NCBI RefSeq assembly: GCF_000344685.1
Contig: NW_006920416.1
Location: forward strand, 703,291-767,290
Source: Gloeophyllum trabeum ATCC 11539
Taxonomy: Eukaryota; Basidiomycota; Agaricomycetes; Gloeophyllales; Gloeophyllaceae
Reading direction: 5' to 3'
Length of the DNA: 64,000 bases
Of the stretch, positions 1 to 12,377 are shown one piece after another (within the stretch, counting starts at the first letter, position 1; each line of letters opens with the position of its first letter). A model generated the notes under the pieces. It did not search any database. It was given only the letters and a program-made list of their open reading frames with translations, and was not told the origin of the DNA. Both the position numbers and the translations under genes were made by a program.

Positions 1-2004
1 AGTTGGAAGTAGCGCCACAATTTCTCTGGGGTCTACAACAGTATTTTCGTGAATTTATCGATTGTTTGTCTTGTCCTAGTCCGCATGGCGGTTTTACTTT
101 TATTGCTTATCGTGGGAATTGACTGTTGTAGTGGCTTGTAGTCAGTGGCTGAGGTGCGGGCCGCGTCGGTTTGGATTCCTGGACTTTGATTGGCTCCTGC
201 CTTCTATGACTCTGCAGGTTCACCCGATCTGCAGAGCCATTACATCATTGGTATCTGGAATTGATTGCAGGCTGTAGAAGGGCCATAAAAATTGTGAAAA
301 ATGCGGGAAATCCATAATATATTCAGAGCTCTATAGCAAATCAAGGAATATACAAGATGATCCTGAGAGGTCTAGTGAAATTCAAATAATACTTCAAGAA
401 AGATAGGAATATTTGTGTCAGCTCTATGATATACAGTGTAAAATAGGGAGTATCTTATGCCCAGCTCAGGACTCGTAACCAGCCATGCATAGCATTGGCC
501 CACTCCCCCCAAGTATGATAACTCTCAACCTATAGTTTCACCAGATCTCTTCGGGAGTACACAGGCTCTCACAAACAGCTCCTTCATCGCTGCTTTGGAT
601 GGTCTCCAAGCTACGCACTGTCCTTAGCTTGTTATCTGCGGCGGGTATGAGAGTAGACCCTCTGGATGGTCCAAATAGTCCGAGAACAAGGTTAACCAGC
701 GTGGCTTGAGGGGAACAAAGTGACCTGGATGAGGTTTAACACTTGGCCACAGCAAAATGGTATCTTCACAATTTTGACATTCATGTAACGTACCCCTGGG
801 CGGGCGACGTAGACTTGCTTTGTAACGCTAATGGGACTATTCCATGCTGAGTTGCTTTGCGCAACACAAATCACTCGAACACCACGGACGGGTGGTAGCA
901 AGATGCAATGCATCTCACTTTGGGAGGCTTAACAACGGAGGAGCTATGCATGGACCCGTGCACTGTAAACTGGCCTTGCCGAAGCATGGCGTGAACGAGA
1001 GGGAATGTATGCCGACAGTGTCCTGCTCGGAGTAGGAAGGTGTTTTCAGTTTGGCGTCGTTAGACTTGCGGCTTTCATCGGCACCGCCAGCGGCCCTCCA
1101 CGCCACCCACCAAGCACAGAATAAGGTGGTTTCAACGATATGTCTTAGAGAAGCACAAAATGCCGCCTTCTTGGAGTAGTAATTTTGCAAACATCCGGAC
1201 AGGCTTAGCTTGGTAAATGCGACGCGGACCGGAAGTTTTTGCTGATCATCAGCAAGCCATGGTGTGTGCAGATTGTACGAGACATGGCCACGTTTCATGG
1301 ACTCGATGACGTTGTGCTTACAGGCTTTGAGCAGAGTAGCCGGAACGCAACCACGGTTCTGCAGGCGTATGTTCGTGCGGCAAGGAAACCATTGCAATGA
1401 AACGTGGAGCCTGTAAAGTATGCATATTGATAGCCTTGCGATTTCCAGCCGCTTGAATGGCTGCGCGAGCGACTGGTCCAGGGTTCGAATAGCCCCCCAA
1501 GAGCAGGCATTCGTGCATTGTCCAAGCCCAACCAGGTCGTGGAAGCACAAAGACAGAATGTTACCCATGAGCGAACCGTCGAGTCGTAGCCACAATTGGG
1601 ATAAGGGAGAGTGGAGCATTCCCACTCTGACGGAGCATGACGCGAGGATGTGGGCTGAGTAAATTCATCGATTCAACCTGCTTCTGTCACGTCAGTGACA
1701 CATCGAAAGGTGTTCAATCAGCCCCGTGTCGCGCAGCAGGAAAACTAGTATGGAAAAATAATGCCTAACCAGAGAAGCTTCTGGATTTGACTACAAACCA
1801 TCAAGTTTGGCAGTCTGGAAGCCTTCACAACATCGGTTCTTTCCAGCGTGCCCCATATATTCACCCTGAGGAATGTCCAGAGGCCGAAATTTGTATACAC
1901 GTACGTCTGTTACAGGAAACTGTCATCCATGTCAATAACATGCAGCTTACGCGAGCCAAGCACTTACCGTTGTATTATACACTTCTTCGTGAAACATCCG
2001 ATCT
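1..2004. other. No supported gene
   Basis: Two kilobases before the first clear gene. The longest open frame, 236 codons on the minus strand at 915-1625, shows no recognisable motif, signal peptide or splice-linked continuation and overlaps frames on the other strand, so it is not called. A tRNA T-arm-like box lies near 1482-1496, but no partner acceptor stem was found. Confidence 0.5.
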
Positions 2005-3555
2005 CTACGGAGCGGGCCGAATCGGCTGCTGAACAGGAGCCTTATCGAACGTCCCTCCCATCGACATGAACCGCATGTTCTCCGTGCCCGTACCCTATCC
2101 GGAAGTCAGCATGGAGACGTAACGCAGGCCTCCGACGCGACTTACAATGACATTCGACGGGAACCCCAGATCGAATGGGACGATACTCTCAATGAAAGCG
2201 ATCTGCTCCGGAGAGAGCGCGATGCTCAGTGCCTCGATGTTCGCCATCAGGTGCTCTACTTTACGGACGCCGACGATTGGGAAAACGTAGGGCGTCTTCT
2301 GCAGCAAGTACGCGATGGCGACTAGTAGTGACAGCCCCCCACGCTTATATGACAGCATTATGGACACGATGAAGGCTGCCCGCTTACCTGCTTGAATATG
2401 CTGCGCCCCTACTTCCGCTGCGACCTTCTCGAGCGCCTTGCACACCTCCTTCTCCTTCTCGGACCGCTCCCAGTCACCACGCCAGGTCGTCCGGCCTTTC
2501 TCACCGGTCTGTCGGCGGCGCTCTTCTTCCTCGTCTGTGCGGATGTGTCCACCAGCCAGGATATTCCACGGGGCCAGGGCAAGACCTAGTTGGGAAAGGG
2601 CAAGTGTCACTAAAAGACGTCATTATTTGTGGAAAGGGATGGACGCACCCTCGAACCGTGCCATCGGGATGATCTCTCGCTCGAAGTCGCGCTGCATGAC
2701 GTTCCACGCGCCTTGGTATATGACGAATGGCGTCTTTCCGTGGTCGCGGGCATATTGGTTGGCCTTGGAGACGATCCACGCAGGAGCGTCAGATATACCC
2801 TTATATATGAATCCAAATCAGACCACGATGTATCATATAACGCGAGAGACGAAGAAGGCGACTTGCCAGGTAAAGTACCTTACCCTGCACGACGAGGTTG
2901 TGCAGGCCGTTCATGACCTCTTCCACAGATGTGTTGTAGTCCCAATAATGAACGTAGAGAATGTCGATATAGCTCGTCCGTAGCTTCGTCAAGCTCTCTT
3001 CTACGGAGGTGTGCATCGACTTGAGGTGGTTCCCGCCGTACAGCGCCTTTTGCTTGATCTGAGAGTTCGGTGCTCGTTTGTACATCGTGGAGTACTATAC
3101 ACATATGTCAGACGAAATCGTGGGGGATCCTTCATCCGACATACCTTTGTGGCGATCACGACTTGATCACGGATACCACGCTGCTCCATCCACTCCCCGA
3201 TGAATTTCTCGGAGGTCTCATCCTGACTGTGAAAACTCATCAACGGGACGTTGAATATATCACACAGTCGACTCGCTAGTTATTGGCCGTATCGATGAAG
3301 TTGCCTCCAGCATCAAAGAAAGCATCCAAGAGTTTGAGGCTCGTTTCCTATAGTCAGTTCACCAGGAGCCCCAAATGAGACGGTCTTGAGGAAACCGACC
3401 TTATTCTGAGCACCATACCCGTACTGGCCCCACTGATCACCGACAGTCATACCTCCCAGGCATAACGGCGAGACGGTCACCGACGCAAGAGGAGAGAGAT
3501 TACGCAGGCGACCAAGTCGCGTGGCCGGAGGAGGGGCTGGGGCAAAGAGAGCCAT
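2005..3555 (-). CDS. Aldo/keto reductase, aryl-alcohol dehydrogenase (AAD) type
   Basis: Predicted NADPH-dependent cytosolic reductase of aryl aldehydes, close to fungal AAD proteins linked to lignin-derived aromatics. Eight exons splice to 383 aa: 3555-3400, 3347-3277, 3226-3145, 3094-2867, 2799-2649, 2585-2388, 2321-2146 and 2094-2005. The AKR catalytic tetrad is complete: Asp71 and Tyr76 in FIDTANNYQ, Lys103 in VIATK and His152 in ILYVHYWDY. The cofactor-side region [14 protein letters not shown] and the C-terminal block [19 protein letters not shown] fit the AAD subfamily, and the length is typical. Two of the seven introns (3276-3227 and 2866-2800) begin with GC rather than GT; only these donors keep the frame. 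The last exon is short and gives the usual proline-rich end. It is divergent from the FAD oxidase at 5139. Family assignment is firm; the substrate is inferred. Confidence 0.93.
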
Positions 3556-5138
3556 CGTACTTCACGAGACTCTTGTTCCCTTGGACTGCCATCATGCTCC
3601 TTTATCTATGTATACGGAACTCCGAGTACCTCGGATTCTCGGATTGATAGGCAGCGGAGGTCGATCCGAAGTCTGACTTTACTAGAGGCTATTAGCCTCG
3701 TGTCAATGGCCTAGTCCTTAGGACCCGTCCGAATAGCAGACGTAAAGATATCTGAATGGCCAAGTTCGCATGGGAGACTATAGGACGAGAGTATAAGGAA
3801 TACTGTATATGGGAGTTGTACGAGCGTTGGGCCGTTGGCCGCCACCTGAACGCCACCTTCGGAAAAGAAGAGCCTTCTTTCGCACAACCACCATCCCACT
3901 GGCATAGACTGGCACAGACAAAGTCGTCCGCGTGTTATACACAGTCCACATGTCTCTAGTCTATATGCAGGTCCAAAATCTATTCCAGCAAATGGTCGGC
4001 CCTCTTCGAGTTCACGAAAATCTGTATATCTTGATAGGCACGAAAACTTCTCACTTTGTCCACGTTACCTCCAAGACATAGCGCACCTCATTTCCCTGGA
4101 CTTTACCGACTGCGGTCTATTCATAAACTTGAATCCTTCTGGTCGAAGCTAGGTCATTGCTGAGAAAGGTCGTGTCGCTGCGCTTGGGTATCGGCTCTTT
4201 CACTCTGGCCGATGTGGCTGTCCCTGATGACCGTTGCCTATGGCTTATAGACATCATACGGTCGGAGGAAACATTCATGCACTCCCATCAGGTAAAATAA
4301 GCACACCGCACAACGTCATTCCAAGCCTAGCATTTCCCAGTCGTTCACCGATACACGCGTGAAGCGAACGTTCGAAGACGACCTACACAGCGGTGGGTTG
4401 CGCCTGGGTTGAACGAAGTCACCCGTGTGTCGCGGAAACTCCAACTCGGACACGGTGTGTACGAATGCTCACCACATCATATCCTTTGTGGCGGAACCGA
4501 GCCGTAGGCAGGGCTTGGACAGAGTCTCTTACGGCGCACAGCCTGGCAAGCTCGCCGTACCGTACGGAATTGCCATTTATGGAAGGTGGGTGGCGGTAGG
4601 CGCTGGTGTGGCACTGGCTTCCAGCGGACTTCCACTTCCTTCGACCTCGGTATTTGCGGATCAAGGATTGCTTCTGTCGAAGCGACGTTGGACGGACATT
4701 GTACTGGACGCTCAAAGAAGCGATGAGAACCGGAGAAGTACAGCTGCAGTACAAGGCTTTGGTCCCTCTCATGCCTCGCAGGGATCGACTCACGGATGTG
4801 ATAAGTCCACGGTACCGGACGTATTGGGCGGCACATCTGCGGCGACGCGCTGGCCGAGCAACTGCCCCTGGCAGAGTCAGGTCTCATGATGTGATTGCCT
4901 TGTTGATCTGCAGACGACAGCGAGCGGACGTCAGAGAAGGTACGTCCGACATAGCGGTGTCGATTATTGGGCCTGTTACTGCCATGGCGAGGCCAGGATC
5001 GTGCCTGAATCAATACTGGTCTCCGACCTTGCCGAGCGCTTTAAATACCAGAGAGTGAGGACGCCTCCTCCTAAACCCGCGTTCTCTCAGGCGCGGTAGT
5101 TCGAGATTTCCCTTCCGTCGCACCTTTCAGCACTCATC
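3556..5138. other. Intergenic region between divergent genes
   Basis: About 1.6 kb separates the start of the aldo/keto reductase (minus) from the start of the FAD oxidase (plus), so it holds both promoters. Several frames of 65-178 codons overlap on both strands near 4400-5060. None has a recognisable domain or convincing splice structure, and they are not called. Confidence 0.5.
5040..5047 (+). promoter_or_regulatory. TATA-like box of the FAD oxidase gene
   Basis: TTTAAATA lies 92 bp upstream of the ATG at 5139. A pyrimidine-rich stretch with CTCTC runs between them, as is common in fungal core promoters. Its role is inferred from position only. Confidence 0.4.
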
Positions 5139-7208
5139 ATGCTGGGGTCATTCCTTACTACTCTCGCTCTCGCGTCCCTCGTTTCTTCCCGCACGACATG
5201 CAAGTGCACGTACGATCAGCCATGCTTCCCATCAAAACAGCAGTGGGACTCCTTCAGCAAGCAGCTCAGCCAGCCGGTTATCCAAGACCAGCTGCCTCTG
5301 GACGCCGTATGCTTCCCCAACTCACCGGCGTACAATGAAGCCAGATGTGCGGAGGTCACAGCGCACGTCGTCGATCCTCCCTTCCTCACTTCCCAGCCTA
5401 ATTGTCTGGGCTTCGTCAACCTGGAAGCCCTGGTAGTGAATGGGAGCGTTCAGTACTGTCCTCGGCCGTATTATCCTGGCGAAACGACTTGTGATCAGGG
5501 TCGTATCCCCAAATATGTCGTCAATGCGACCACTACTCAGGACATCAAGAAGACCCTGCAGTTCGCTACCCAACACAATCTCCGGTTGGTTATCCGGAAC
5601 ACAGGGTGAGAAACGGTCTTTCGTTTTCTCGGTTCGGGATTGACCATATACCTATTACCCAGGCACGAACTCTTAGGTCGCTCTGGAGGTTCTCAGGCGC
5701 TGGAGCTCTCCCTGCACAACTTCAAGAGCATTGAATTCAAAGACAGCTTTGTACCCGAAGGCGCTCCAAGGGGCACGCAAGGCCAGGGAGGTTAGTATCT
5801 CTCCTCCAGTCCCCGGTGATAGACTCATTAACTTCTGATACCCTGTGTCACACAGCCGTAACTATTGGTTCATCCGTGCAATGGTTTGAAGTCTACGCCG
5901 CTGCAAACGCGCGAAACGTGTTCGTGCCCGGTGGTTTCAGTCCCGACGGTACTGTCGGTGCCGCCGCGGGCTGGGTTCTTGGCGGTGGACACAGTGTCTT
6001 GTCTCCTTTCTACGGCCTCGGTTAGTCTTATAGCAATCATACGGAGGACTACATCTGACCTCCAAACCAGGTGTCGACAACGTGCTACAATTCACCGCGA
6101 TCACCCCCACCGGCCAATCCGTCACGCTGAACAAGTACAAGAACCCTGACTTGTTCTGGGCTTTCCGCGGCGGCGGAGGACCTAGCTTCGGGATAGTCAC
6201 TTCCACAACCTACAAGACACATCCCAACCCTCCGATCACCGCCGTCTTCTACGTCGCCACGGCCGCCACCAAGGACGCGTACACCACGCTGCTGACGACA
6301 TGGATGTCGATGCACAACCAGATCGCCGATGCCGGCTGGTCTGGTGTCTGGCCGTTCCTCGCCAACACCTTCTACCTGACTTTCTTCAGCCCGGGCGACC
6401 CTCCGACCAACCCTGCTGCCAACGCCACCATGGAGGCCTTCTTCGCTGCGTCCAGAAACATCTCCGGAGTGAACGTCACCCTCGCCATGACCAAGGTGTA
6501 CCCCAACTTCCAGCAATGGAACCTTGACAACCTCGTCAACTCGCAGAACGGTTACGGGTTCAACTGGACAGCTGGGAGCGCGAACACTACGGCGACCTCA
6601 TCTTGGCTCATGCCGCGCAACCTTACTTCCCCAGAGAACGCGAAGCTCCTGGGTGGAATCTTCGCCAACTTAAGCGTTGCTGTCCCCTAGTACGTATATC
6701 CGTCCGGTTTTTCTTTGGGGTTTCGTTGTGTTGACAAGCTTTCGCCCTTTCAGCATGGTTGCAGGTGGCGAGGTCGCGAAGGTAGACCCCGATGAGACGG
6801 CGGTTACACCTGCTTGGCGCACGGCTGTTTCTGACATGACCGTTCTGCCCGGGTTCGTCACCGGCGGTGAGGACGCCTTGACTGTCGATGCCCTCAACAA
6901 GATGTACCAGAGCGCCTACGATCAGATCCAGCCTCTGCGTGAATTGGCGCCTCCTCCATTGGGTGGACAGTATCTGAACGAGGTCAGTTTTCCTCCTTAC
7001 CGTCTGCTTTGCATGAGCTGCGACTAATTGAGTATCTACGCAGCCTGATATGCTCGAGCAGAACTGGCAGGCAGCTTACTGGGGTGATGCGCACTACGCA
7101 CGTCTTCTCAAGATCAAGAAGCAGGTTGACCCGCATGATCTGCTCCTGGTGAAGAAGGGTGTCAACTCTGAAGGGTGGGATGATGAGCTTCTCTGCAAGA
7201 CCACATAA
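5139..7208 (+). CDS. Secreted FAD-linked oxidase, berberine-bridge-enzyme-like
   Basis: Predicted extracellular flavoprotein oxidase of the VAO/BBE superfamily, nearest to fungal isoamyl-alcohol-oxidase-like proteins. Six exons (5139-5605, 5663-5790, 5856-6020, 6071-6689, 6754-6982, 7044-7208) give 590 aa. Residues 1 to about 18 form a signal peptide (hydrophobic run ending before SSRTTCKC), followed by a cysteine-bearing N-terminus. The FAD-binding part shows NTGHELLGRS, with His157 at the position expected for flavin attachment, then SVQWFEVYAAANA and GGFSPDGTVGAAAGWVLGGG, and FWAFRGGGGPSFGIV. The C-terminal BBE domain ends NWQAAYWGDAHYARLLKIKK followed by VDPHDLL. Many NxT/S sites fit secretion. 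The start is chosen because the signal peptide begins there. Substrate is unknown; such enzymes oxidise carbohydrates or secondary metabolites. Confidence 0.92.
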
Positions 7209-8159
7209 CTATAACGTAACTTATTCATTTCACTCTCGGGGTACAGAATGCGGGCAAACAATCTATTTATTACTTCAATCTGCGGACAGTCCGATACTAC
7301 GTAGGGTACGTCGAGCTTGTGCTTGTAATTTCTATAGTACGCTTGTGTATACGAGCATCCTCTCGTTACGTGTCTCGTCATGCAACTCAAAGAGTTCCAC
7401 CACCGTGGCTCCGTGTAAATTCGTTCAGAGTAGGCCCAATCACCAACCACTGCGGGCAGAGACTGATGTCCCGCCGGCGGGCATGCCAGGAACATCTCCC
7501 TGTTGGGAGAACACTTCCCTAGAATGGTCTTTGCTGGACCATAACCTGGACATGAAGAATGTCCTTTGAGTGAGCAAAGAAAGGTCTGCGGGACATTTAC
7601 TATGGTCCCCAAAAATCAGGGGACATTTAATTAACCTTGTCCTTTCATTCTTTATGTCTGTATCATGTTCCGCTACGGAGCATCCTAAGAAAGTGTTCTT
7701 CCACCCTTGCCGTGAAAGATGAATGACCGTGACCGGGGGCGGGACACCGGTCCTTGCCCGCTGTGAACAAATCACAGGTACATTTTTCGCGGATCATCCC
7801 CACGTTGTTAGTACTGCCCTTCGTATTCACCATACTTACGAAGATCCGGGTCCGCCTTACTCATGCTTTGACTCGAGAGCGTCCATGTTTTCACTCCCTG
7901 ATGTTCTGATTCAGAATTGTTGGGAGATGACAGAAAAGTATCAAAGCCATGATCTGACATGCAGAGACGGAGATATATAAATGATATGATGACCGACAGA
8001 CTATCAGATGGTTAAAGCGAAGCATCGGGAACTTCTCTCTATTCATGGATATGTCTTCCAAAGGTGACATTACTCCACACCAGGGAAGAGGGAACCTCAG
8101 TAAAGCGTGTTCCAATATGTCGATGCGAAGGCACGTTGATAGGCCCCGAATTGTGGTCA
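7209..8159. other. Intergenic region with a MITE-like element
   Basis: This lies downstream of both the FAD oxidase (plus) and the DUF6533 gene (minus). Apart from the inverted-repeat element at 7448-7765, no gene is supported. Confidence 0.5.
7448..7765. mobile_element. MITE-like inverted-repeat element, 318 bp
   Basis: The two ends form an imperfect inverted repeat of roughly 80 bp: CACTGCGGGCAGAGACTG on the left against CACAGCGGGCAAGGACCG read from the right, both continuing through GTGTCCCGCC-like and GAACACTT blocks. AAC flanks both sides as a possible 3-bp target duplication. The interior has further short palindromes (TCTTTGCTGG against GAGCAAAGA) and no coding capacity. Confidence 0.45.
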
Positions 8160-9815
8160 TCATGCCAGTGCAGCTACGCGGTGTTCGGACGAAATGATGG
8201 ACACTGGCAGCGAGGCGTGCAGGCGATCTTCGCTGGCTACTCCAGAACAATTTGATGGACCCAGAGTCGTCAAAAGAATCTGGGGCGTCTCATGAACGGT
8301 AGATTCCAGGTGACGGTAAAGGTTAAGAGTCAGCCGAGACATCATGGTGACGCCAATACTAGAAGACGAAGGGCATGAAATCAATATACCGTCGGGATAG
8401 ACATGTAGTGACTCACATATTGGCAAGCGTCGCCAGGCTGCCCTTGAGGAGAGGCTAAGGGGGATAGCAATATGTCAACAATGCCGCATAGATACATTAC
8501 AAGATGTCGCTTACTGGTCCGAACTTAACATCGGCAGGATACGCGAACGCAGAAATTCCGTTAAAATAATCACGGAAGGCTACGGGGATGTATATGACTC
8601 ACATAGAACATGAGGACATTCGCACCATTGGCAATACACATGCACCTGTCATGGGACACCATAAAATGCCTGTTGTTAAGACACTAGTAGTGCTTACGCA
8701 AAATAAAGGGCTCCTAATTGCCGCCAGCTATTCGATCAAAAAATCCGAGAGATAATGTCAGGACTGAACTAACCGTCGCGTAGGAAGAGCCTTCCTATTC
8801 CCCACCAGTTCATAAGATTCCTACTGCGTAATGGGCTGCTTGACCATGTTCTGGAGACAGTGAGAATGAAGATGAGGGTGTCGAAGGCCAAGCCTGCCTC
8901 CCAGACGCCCGCAAGATCTAGAATGTATTTCAGAGCCGGGCCAGTCACTCCAACGAGGTCTGAACCTACAGTATACACTTCTTAAAGTCAGCAAAGACCA
9001 AAAGCGAGAGCATTTTATCATACGCATCATCACGAGGAAAGAGAATACAGCTCGGCATACCCAAAGCCACCGTCGGCCGTCCACGGAGACCCAAAATCTG
9101 GACGACAAGCGTTGTATATTCGAACGTCCACACCTGAACAGGCAGGAAACACGCACCAGTTGTATAAGAGTGAGCAGGACAGCAGCTCCAGCCAGACCAG
9201 CGAGCATGCGCTTACTGCAACCATACAGCGCATAAACCCTCAGAACCATAAGCGCTGCGTGTCATGGATATTAGTTGGCGTCTCACTCAGCGCATTGATA
9301 TCTGGCCTACTGGTCACAAAGATCTGAGATGCCCAAAAGCCAAGCTCATGCACCAGATCATATTCCGAGCATCTAGTCAAGATGATCAGATAGAATGCAG
9401 GGAAGGTATTATCCACCCTCTTACTTCTGCCATGGATAAATTAGCTCACTTCGGGAAAGGGGCTCGAAGATCAACGTACTTGGGGGGATAGATCATTGAA
9501 TGCCTCATACATAACAAAGGCATTGGATAGGATAGCGAAATATCGATTGAGCATGAAGCATGTCTTGCCAAACCTCCAAGGCTTTTTCCAGATATATGAA
9601 ATCTCGTCGTCTGATGTCAATGTATGGTCATAGTACAGCACCACTGAGGCAGAATGAAGTGATCTGAAGGTCCTTCCATCTCGAACGACGTACCTATGGC
9701 CACCAAATTGAAAATGTTGTATAGCTGTCTGTGGGGAACAAGTATCAATCACAACGCTGAGGCTGAAATAAGACAGGCAGAGAAGCACGTACAGCAGAGA
9801 CCTATCATCCTCCAT
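8160..9815 (-). CDS. DUF6533-type multi-pass membrane protein
   Basis: Basidiomycete integral membrane protein of unknown function. The first exons give MEDDRSLL, then TAIQHFQFGGHR, then the DUF6533 hallmark LYYDHTLTSDDEISYIWKK and LNRYFAIL. Later exons supply LMVLRVYALYG, a helix, WTFEYTTLVVQIL, AGVWEAGLAFDTLIFILTVS, a conserved LFLRDG joined to a short exon reading ALYFA, then ANGANVLMFY, PLLKGSLATLANI and IGVTMMSRLTLNLYRHL. The hydrophilic tail ends at the TGA at 8160. About ten introns are needed. The order of blocks matches the family. One junction, between FNDLSPQ near 9475 and CSEYDLVHE near 9360, does not keep frame with standard sites. It may use a different donor (AT before GTATGAG) or mark a sequence error. 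Exon edges are therefore approximate. Confidence 0.75.
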
Positions 9816-12377
9816 GGCTGGAGTATGGAAATCTTGGGGTGAAAGGACGGGTGTAGTGGAACACTCTTAAATGTGCATGGTTCACCCAAAACATCCTGGG
9901 ACTCGGAGGTATGACATAGCGTTGGAGGATAGCCGCACCCGTTATATGCACGAAGAACAGAGATATTTTAATCGCCTTGTAGCAGGCGCGAGTAGATCAC
10001 CTCTGTTCCGCACATCTGACAAGCTCCCACCTGCAGATGAGCGGATTAGCATGACTGCTCTGCCTTCGTCTATATGTGAAGTACCAAACTCACAAGGCCT
10101 GCTTGGAAGATATTGCACTGCGCGGGGGGATGCATCACAAAATCGGCCATGAATAGTGTCTTGACGTGTGATCATATCAGATGATCGAGCCACTTGAGGG
10201 GACAGCAGTACCACACTGAATGACAATTACTGCTGATGGTTGATTGATATATGGCTGATAGTGCGCCAGGTATAACGCTCTCGTTCACAGGATCCCACTA
10301 CCTCGGAGCTGGAGAAGTCAAGGCTTTCAGTACCTCAACAAGACGAATATCTTAAACTGTCACCGATCCACATCGGCGAGAACGTATCCACTGTGTAACT
10401 CTTAATGACGATGGATTCATTATCGACAGTGCAGCACCAAAGGGTGACGGAATAAGTTAGATTTCAAGAGATCCGTCTTTCGGAGCTCTCACCTATGGTT
10501 CCGTAGCCCCACAATACAAATGTATCCGTCGGCGATGCGCGTATCAGCCGACGGCCCTTGTATGCTGTCCGAAGTCTGTGGGAAGGGCAGTCGAGTCTCA
10601 GGTAACTTAGACTGACCGTGCATGAATCCTGTGAGAACTGGGCAGTCTTCCCGTTTCAAATGAGACACAACAACGCGAAGTTCAAACCCGATGCAGCTCA
10701 TCTTATACTGAGGTAAAACCTCTCCAGCGGCAAGCTCTCCGGATCAGAAGCGGATTCGCAAGTCGGGCACCTCGCTACCCTAGGACAGGCTGGCTGCATA
10801 ACGTGATAGCGGGCGTGGCTGTAGCTCGAGCAACTCTAGAGAGAATGAGGAAACACCAGGCGTACCATGCTTTTGGCCGCTCGGATTCCATGAAATAGCA
10901 GAGTCGCTCTTGCTATTCCACGGAATGTTTTCCTTCCCACTGCCCTAATCTGCCGCCGCGTGGGTGGAAGGAGCCGACTGCCTCTATACCGCGCTCGAGC
11001 TCACGACCCGCGTCCTTATCTGCGTCCATTATACGAGATACGGCATGGCTTATATCTTACAGAGCTCCCTATATCCCATCCTTTCCTCGATGTCTCCGAG
11101 ACTGCAGAAACCCTACTTCAGCGCTGGAAGCCGTTGGAAATGTGGCAGCCCCACTTACCGAGGTATTGACTTGAGAAAGGCAGCGTCATATGCAGAGCCA
11201 AACATAGGCCCAAGCGGGTCATCAACTCGCTCGAAGGTCCGCCCCTTCCATACCCGTAGTAAAGGCCCATAGCCGCTGCACATAAACCGAATCTTCCCTT
11301 CAGCCGGTCATGACAACATAGCAGGCTACAAATCACGCAGGACTGAAGTGTGCGCGGCAATACCGCCGGCTACACATCGATATTCAGACATCGGCGTCGT
11401 TGGGGTGAATGCCGGCGAGAATGAGTACTACGCTGATTCAAACAAATCTTCCTGCAGCCTCTCCCGGATCCGTTAGCTGGCTCATCCATTGACATTACCA
11501 TGTCACAAACCACAGACTTATGCAAATCAAGGCGGACAACGGCCCCATCCCTGTCATGTGTAGCCACGTCCAAAAGGGCTCCCTGCCATGGAGACTGACT
11601 TTCGTGGTCTCCGCATGGCAGCCTCCGATGGATCCTTATTGAAAGGCACAGAAACGGAGTTATCCTGTACCAGTGCAACATAGCTTGTATCATCACATCT
11701 TACTTCCTTGATTCCTATCGACACTCACAGATGCGATTCTGAAAATGGACACAGCATGCGCAACTATGCGGAGTTATTGGCTGTTATTGATTAACGGGCT
11801 CGATACCTGCCGCAACTCTGTAGCTAGAGTGGCCCCTTGATGGTCAGGAGCATTGCACTCCTTGCTGATATTCCAGTAAGTGAGAATTGCAACATCTGCT
11901 GCCAGTTTAAGAGTCTCCATACCTCCTGCCTGCTTAAATGCTCTCAAGTAGGTGTAACTGCCGCCTTGTCCGGTGGTGCTATACAAGGCAGAAGCTAACA
12001 GACTGTTTCTGCGTCACTGTAATTATCTCTAAAGTATACCTTGTCTGCCTTTCAGGTGGAACATCGCACACCCCCCCCCCTCATGCGAGAGAGACAATGA
12101 ATCGAAAGCTTATTGCTTCCAAATCCTTACTCTCCTCACTTGTTTGGATTCAGAAATTCGGCTGTACTCACCTTTGTCAATGGGTATTGTTCGAAGGCCG
12201 GAAGCTCAGTGTTTCGAGCCCCCGCCGAACAACATCAGCCAAAGTGAGACCCTCGGTTGACAGCGCAGAGTGTCGGGATTTCCATGCAGGCTGTGTCAGA
12301 TGCATAGAATTTACTGGTATCTGGAATGGATCGCGATCCTTAAGCTCCCATTGGATGCGACGGCCCGCCGCTACAAT
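9816..12377. other. No supported gene
   Basis: About 2.5 kb with only short open frames on both strands and no recognised protein, RNA or transposon end. A run of ten C residues sits at 12071-12080. Confidence 0.5.

Noticed and set aside
915..1625. 236-codon minus-strand frame
   Set aside because: No domain, no signal peptide and no splice-linked neighbours; it contains a stretch typical of frames read across tRNA-like boxes.
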